From contig CAIVGD010000082.1 of the NCBI GenBank assembly GCA_903905395.1, positions 1 to 10,472 on the forward strand: DNA of 10,472 bases, in the 5' to 3' direction. The notes under the pieces were generated by a model, which worked only from the letters and a program-made list of their open reading frames with translations, did not search any database and had not been told where the DNA came from. The position numbers were made by a program, and so were the translations under genes. Within the stretch, counting starts at the first letter, position 1. The number at the start of each line of letters is the position of its first letter. Positions 8,936-10,472 of the stretch are shown one piece after another. The stretch comes from an uncultured Verrucomicrobiota bacterium (GTDB lineage: Bacteria; Verrucomicrobiota; Verrucomicrobiia; Methylacidiphilales; Verrucolacustridaceae).

Positions 8936-9948
8936 ACCCGCTGGAACGATTGGCCTCAGCGCTCCCGAAGGCTGAGTTGCATCTCCATCTGGAGGGGACA
9001 CTCGAACCCGAGATGACTTTTCATCTGGCCCGGAAACACGGCGCGAAGCTGCGATTTCCAAACGCGACGGCTTTGCGCCAAGCCTACCAGTTCAAGAATC
9101 TGCAATCGTTTCTGGATTTGTACTACGAGGGAGCTGGGGTGTTGCGCGATCAGGAGGATTTTCATGTCCTGACGGCCGCCTATCTCGAGAGGGCGGTGAA
9201 GGACGGGGTCTGGCATGTGGAACCCTTTTTCGACCCACAAACCCACACCGCCCGCGGCATCCAGATCAAGGAGGTCGTCGAGGGAATTGTGGGAGCGTTG
9301 AAGGAAGGGGAAAAGAAGCACGGGATCACCTGGCGGCTGATCCCCTGTTTTCTCCGGCATCTGGATGAGGCGGATGCGAGGAAGACATTCGATGGGCTGC
9401 TTCCGTTTCGCGAGCATTTCACGGCGGTGGGACTGGATTCGTCGGAGCAGGGGAATCCTCCGTCCAAATTCGAGAGGGTGTTTGCGAGAGTGCGAGAGGC
9501 CGGGCTTCATGTGGTAGCGCATGCCGGCGAGGAAGGGCCGGCTGCCTATATTCGGGATGCGTTGGAGAAATTGAAGGCGGTGCGAATCGATCACGGGGTT
9601 CGCTGTGTGGAAGATCCGGAAATGGTGAAGGAGTTGGCGCGGAAACAGATTCCGTTGACCACGTGCCCGCTCTCGAACGTCCGGTTGGGTGTTTACGCGG
9701 GGCTGAAAGAGCATCCGCTAAAAAAACTGCTGGATGCGGGGGTGAGCGTGACGGCCAACTCGGACGACCCGCCTTACTTCGGGGGCTATCTCCTTGAGAA
9801 CTGGACGGCGTGCCTGCGGGAGCTGAATCTGGAGGCAAAGCATCTGATTCAGCTGGCGAAGAATTCGTTTTCGGGAAGTTTTCTTCCGGAGAAGGAGAAA
9901 GGCAAGTGGATCGAGAAGATTAATCGCGTGGGCTCTTCCGTGGGATGA
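8932..9948 (+). CDS. Adenosine deaminase-family enzyme, probably adenine deaminase
   Basis: This is a 338-residue amidohydrolase-fold enzyme that deaminates a purine. Zinc ligands are visible as HLH (H17, H19), H197 in HAGEEG (E200 is the catalytic acid) and D278 in NSDDP (D279 contacts substrate), together with H221 in RIDHGVR. FFDPQTHTARG (99-109), IPCFLRHL, GLDSSEQGNPPSKF (167-180), TCPLSNVRLGVY and YFGGYLLEN (282-290) are the signature of the adenine deaminase (Aah1-like, type 2) branch rather than classical adenosine deaminase. That would convert adenine to hypoxanthine in purine salvage. Because ubiD and ubiX lie upstream, an aminofutalosine deaminase role in menaquinone synthesis is an alternative, but the motifs favour adenine. 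It starts in an ATGA overlap with the M16 peptidase gene and ends in another with the next gene, so it is almost certainly co-transcribed with both. Confidence 0.88.
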   Translation: MNPLERLASALPKAELHLHLEGTLEPEMTFHLARKHGAKLRFPNATALRQAYQFKNLQSFLDLYYEGAGVLRDQEDFHVLTAAYLERAVKDGVWHVEPFFDPQTHTARGIQIKEVVEGIVGALKEGEKKHGITWRLIPCFLRHLDEADARKTFDGLLPFREHFTAVGLDSSEQGNPPSKFERVFARVREAGLHVVAHAGEEGPAAYIRDALEKLKAVRIDHGVRCVEDPEMVKELARKQIPLTTCPLSNVRLGVYAGLKEHPLKKLLDAGVSVTANSDDPPYFGGYLLENWTACLRELNLEAKHLIQLAKNSFSGSFLPEKEKGKWIEKINRVGSSVG

Positions 9949-10472
9949 GAAAATCCGGAATGAATCCGATCGCTGCGGTGGTGCGGGGAGATTTCGGGCC
10001 TGGTGTGGTTTATCTGGGGTACGAACCCGAGCTGGTGATTTCCGGTGCGGCGGGGGAAACGGGCAGGTTGGAGGAGGAGTTGGCCCGGCGCTCCCCCCGG
10101 GCCGATGGCTGGGACCAACCGCATCCGCCGGGGGCGGCGATCGGGTGTTTTGATTTTGATGGGGCTTGGCATTTTTCATTTTTTCCGCAGATCGAGGCAC
10201 GATCCTTAACCGAGCTTTGGCCCGAGAAGGAAGGTGTCCCTTTGGATGCTGGCGTGGAGGCAGAGGAAGGATGGAGTTGTCTCACCGGTCCCAGCGAATA
10301 CGTGGAGATGGTGCATCAGGCGCAGGAGGAAATTCGTAAAGGGGAGATTTATCAAGTGAACCTTGCGCGGTTTATTCATCTGCGGGTGGAGGATTTGGAG
10401 CCATGGGAATTTTTTCGCTGGCTGTGGAGGACGGGACAGGCACCGCGGAGTTTCTTTTATCGCATGGGGGAA
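9945..10472 (+). CDS. pabB: Aminodeoxychorismate synthase component I (PabB-like), 5' part only
   Basis: The open frame begins at the ATG overlapping the preceding stop (ATGA) and runs without a stop for 176 codons to the window edge. Residues 119-147 (YVEMVHQAQEEIRKGEIYQV, then NLARFIHL) are the conserved start of the chorismate-binding domain of the TrpE/PabB/MenF group. YQVNLA rather than the YQVVLS-like form of TrpE favours PabB, which makes 4-amino-4-deoxychorismate for folate. The preceding GAAIGCFDFDG (63-73) fits the end of the N-terminal domain. That N-terminal part is short: the YQVNLA motif is at about residue 136, where I recall about 200 in E. coli PabB. An alternative ATG at 9960 would shorten it by five more residues; neither start has a clear ribosome-binding site. 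The catalytic residues lie off the window, so MenF or TrpE relatives are not fully excluded. Confidence 0.85.
   Translation, partial: MRKSGMNPIAAVVRGDFGPGVVYLGYEPELVISGAAGETGRLEEELARRSPRADGWDQPHPPGAAIGCFDFDGAWHFSFFPQIEARSLTELWPEKEGVPLDAGVEAEEGWSCLTGPSEYVEMVHQAQEEIRKGEIYQVNLARFIHLRVEDLEPWEFFRWLWRTGQAPRSFFYRMGE

Overview
The window is bacterial, GC-rich and densely coded. It looks like an ordinary chromosomal region of a respiring heterotroph. No phage, transposon, CRISPR array, rRNA or tRNA was seen. The gene types and the style of the 2-oxoglutarate dehydrogenase suggest Verrucomicrobiota or a relative. That placement is an impression from protein character and is held weakly.

Left part (1-4398, minus strand). 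sucA (2-oxoglutarate dehydrogenase E1) and sucB (dihydrolipoyl succinyltransferase E2) form a two-gene operon joined by a 4-base ATGA overlap. They supply two of the three enzymes of the TCA-cycle 2-oxoglutarate dehydrogenase complex; no E3 gene is present in the window. Downstream of sucB, at the left edge and on the same strand, is what reads as most of a cobalamin (B12) riboswitch. It is cut by the window boundary, so the gene it controls lies outside.

Middle (4396-5385). This holds a Phd/VapB-type antitoxin gene that looks intact, followed on the same strand by a PIN-domain VapC toxin gene broken by two frameshifts and one in-frame stop. A palindrome that may be the antitoxin operator lies upstream. 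A 285-base G-rich non-coding stretch then separates this from the rightward genes.

Right part (5386-10472, plus strand). The order is ubiD-family decarboxylase, ubiX flavin prenyltransferase (which makes the prenyl-FMN cofactor UbiD needs), an M16 zinc peptidase, an adenine/adenosine deaminase-family enzyme, and the first 176 codons of a pabB-like chorismate-utilising enzyme that runs off the window. The last three genes are joined by two further 4-base ATGA overlaps and are probably co-transcribed. ubiD and ubiX together imply a quinone-type or aromatic-acid decarboxylation.

Two whole-window patterns are worth recording. The plus strand is richer in G than C in both the minus-strand and plus-strand genes, which suggests a replication-strand skew. 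The E2 protein also appears to lack the peripheral subunit-binding domain and has only a Pro/Ser/Thr-rich linker in its place. I did not find a clearly novel multi-gene system; the strongest non-routine signals are the riboswitch, the unusual E2 and the decayed toxin.
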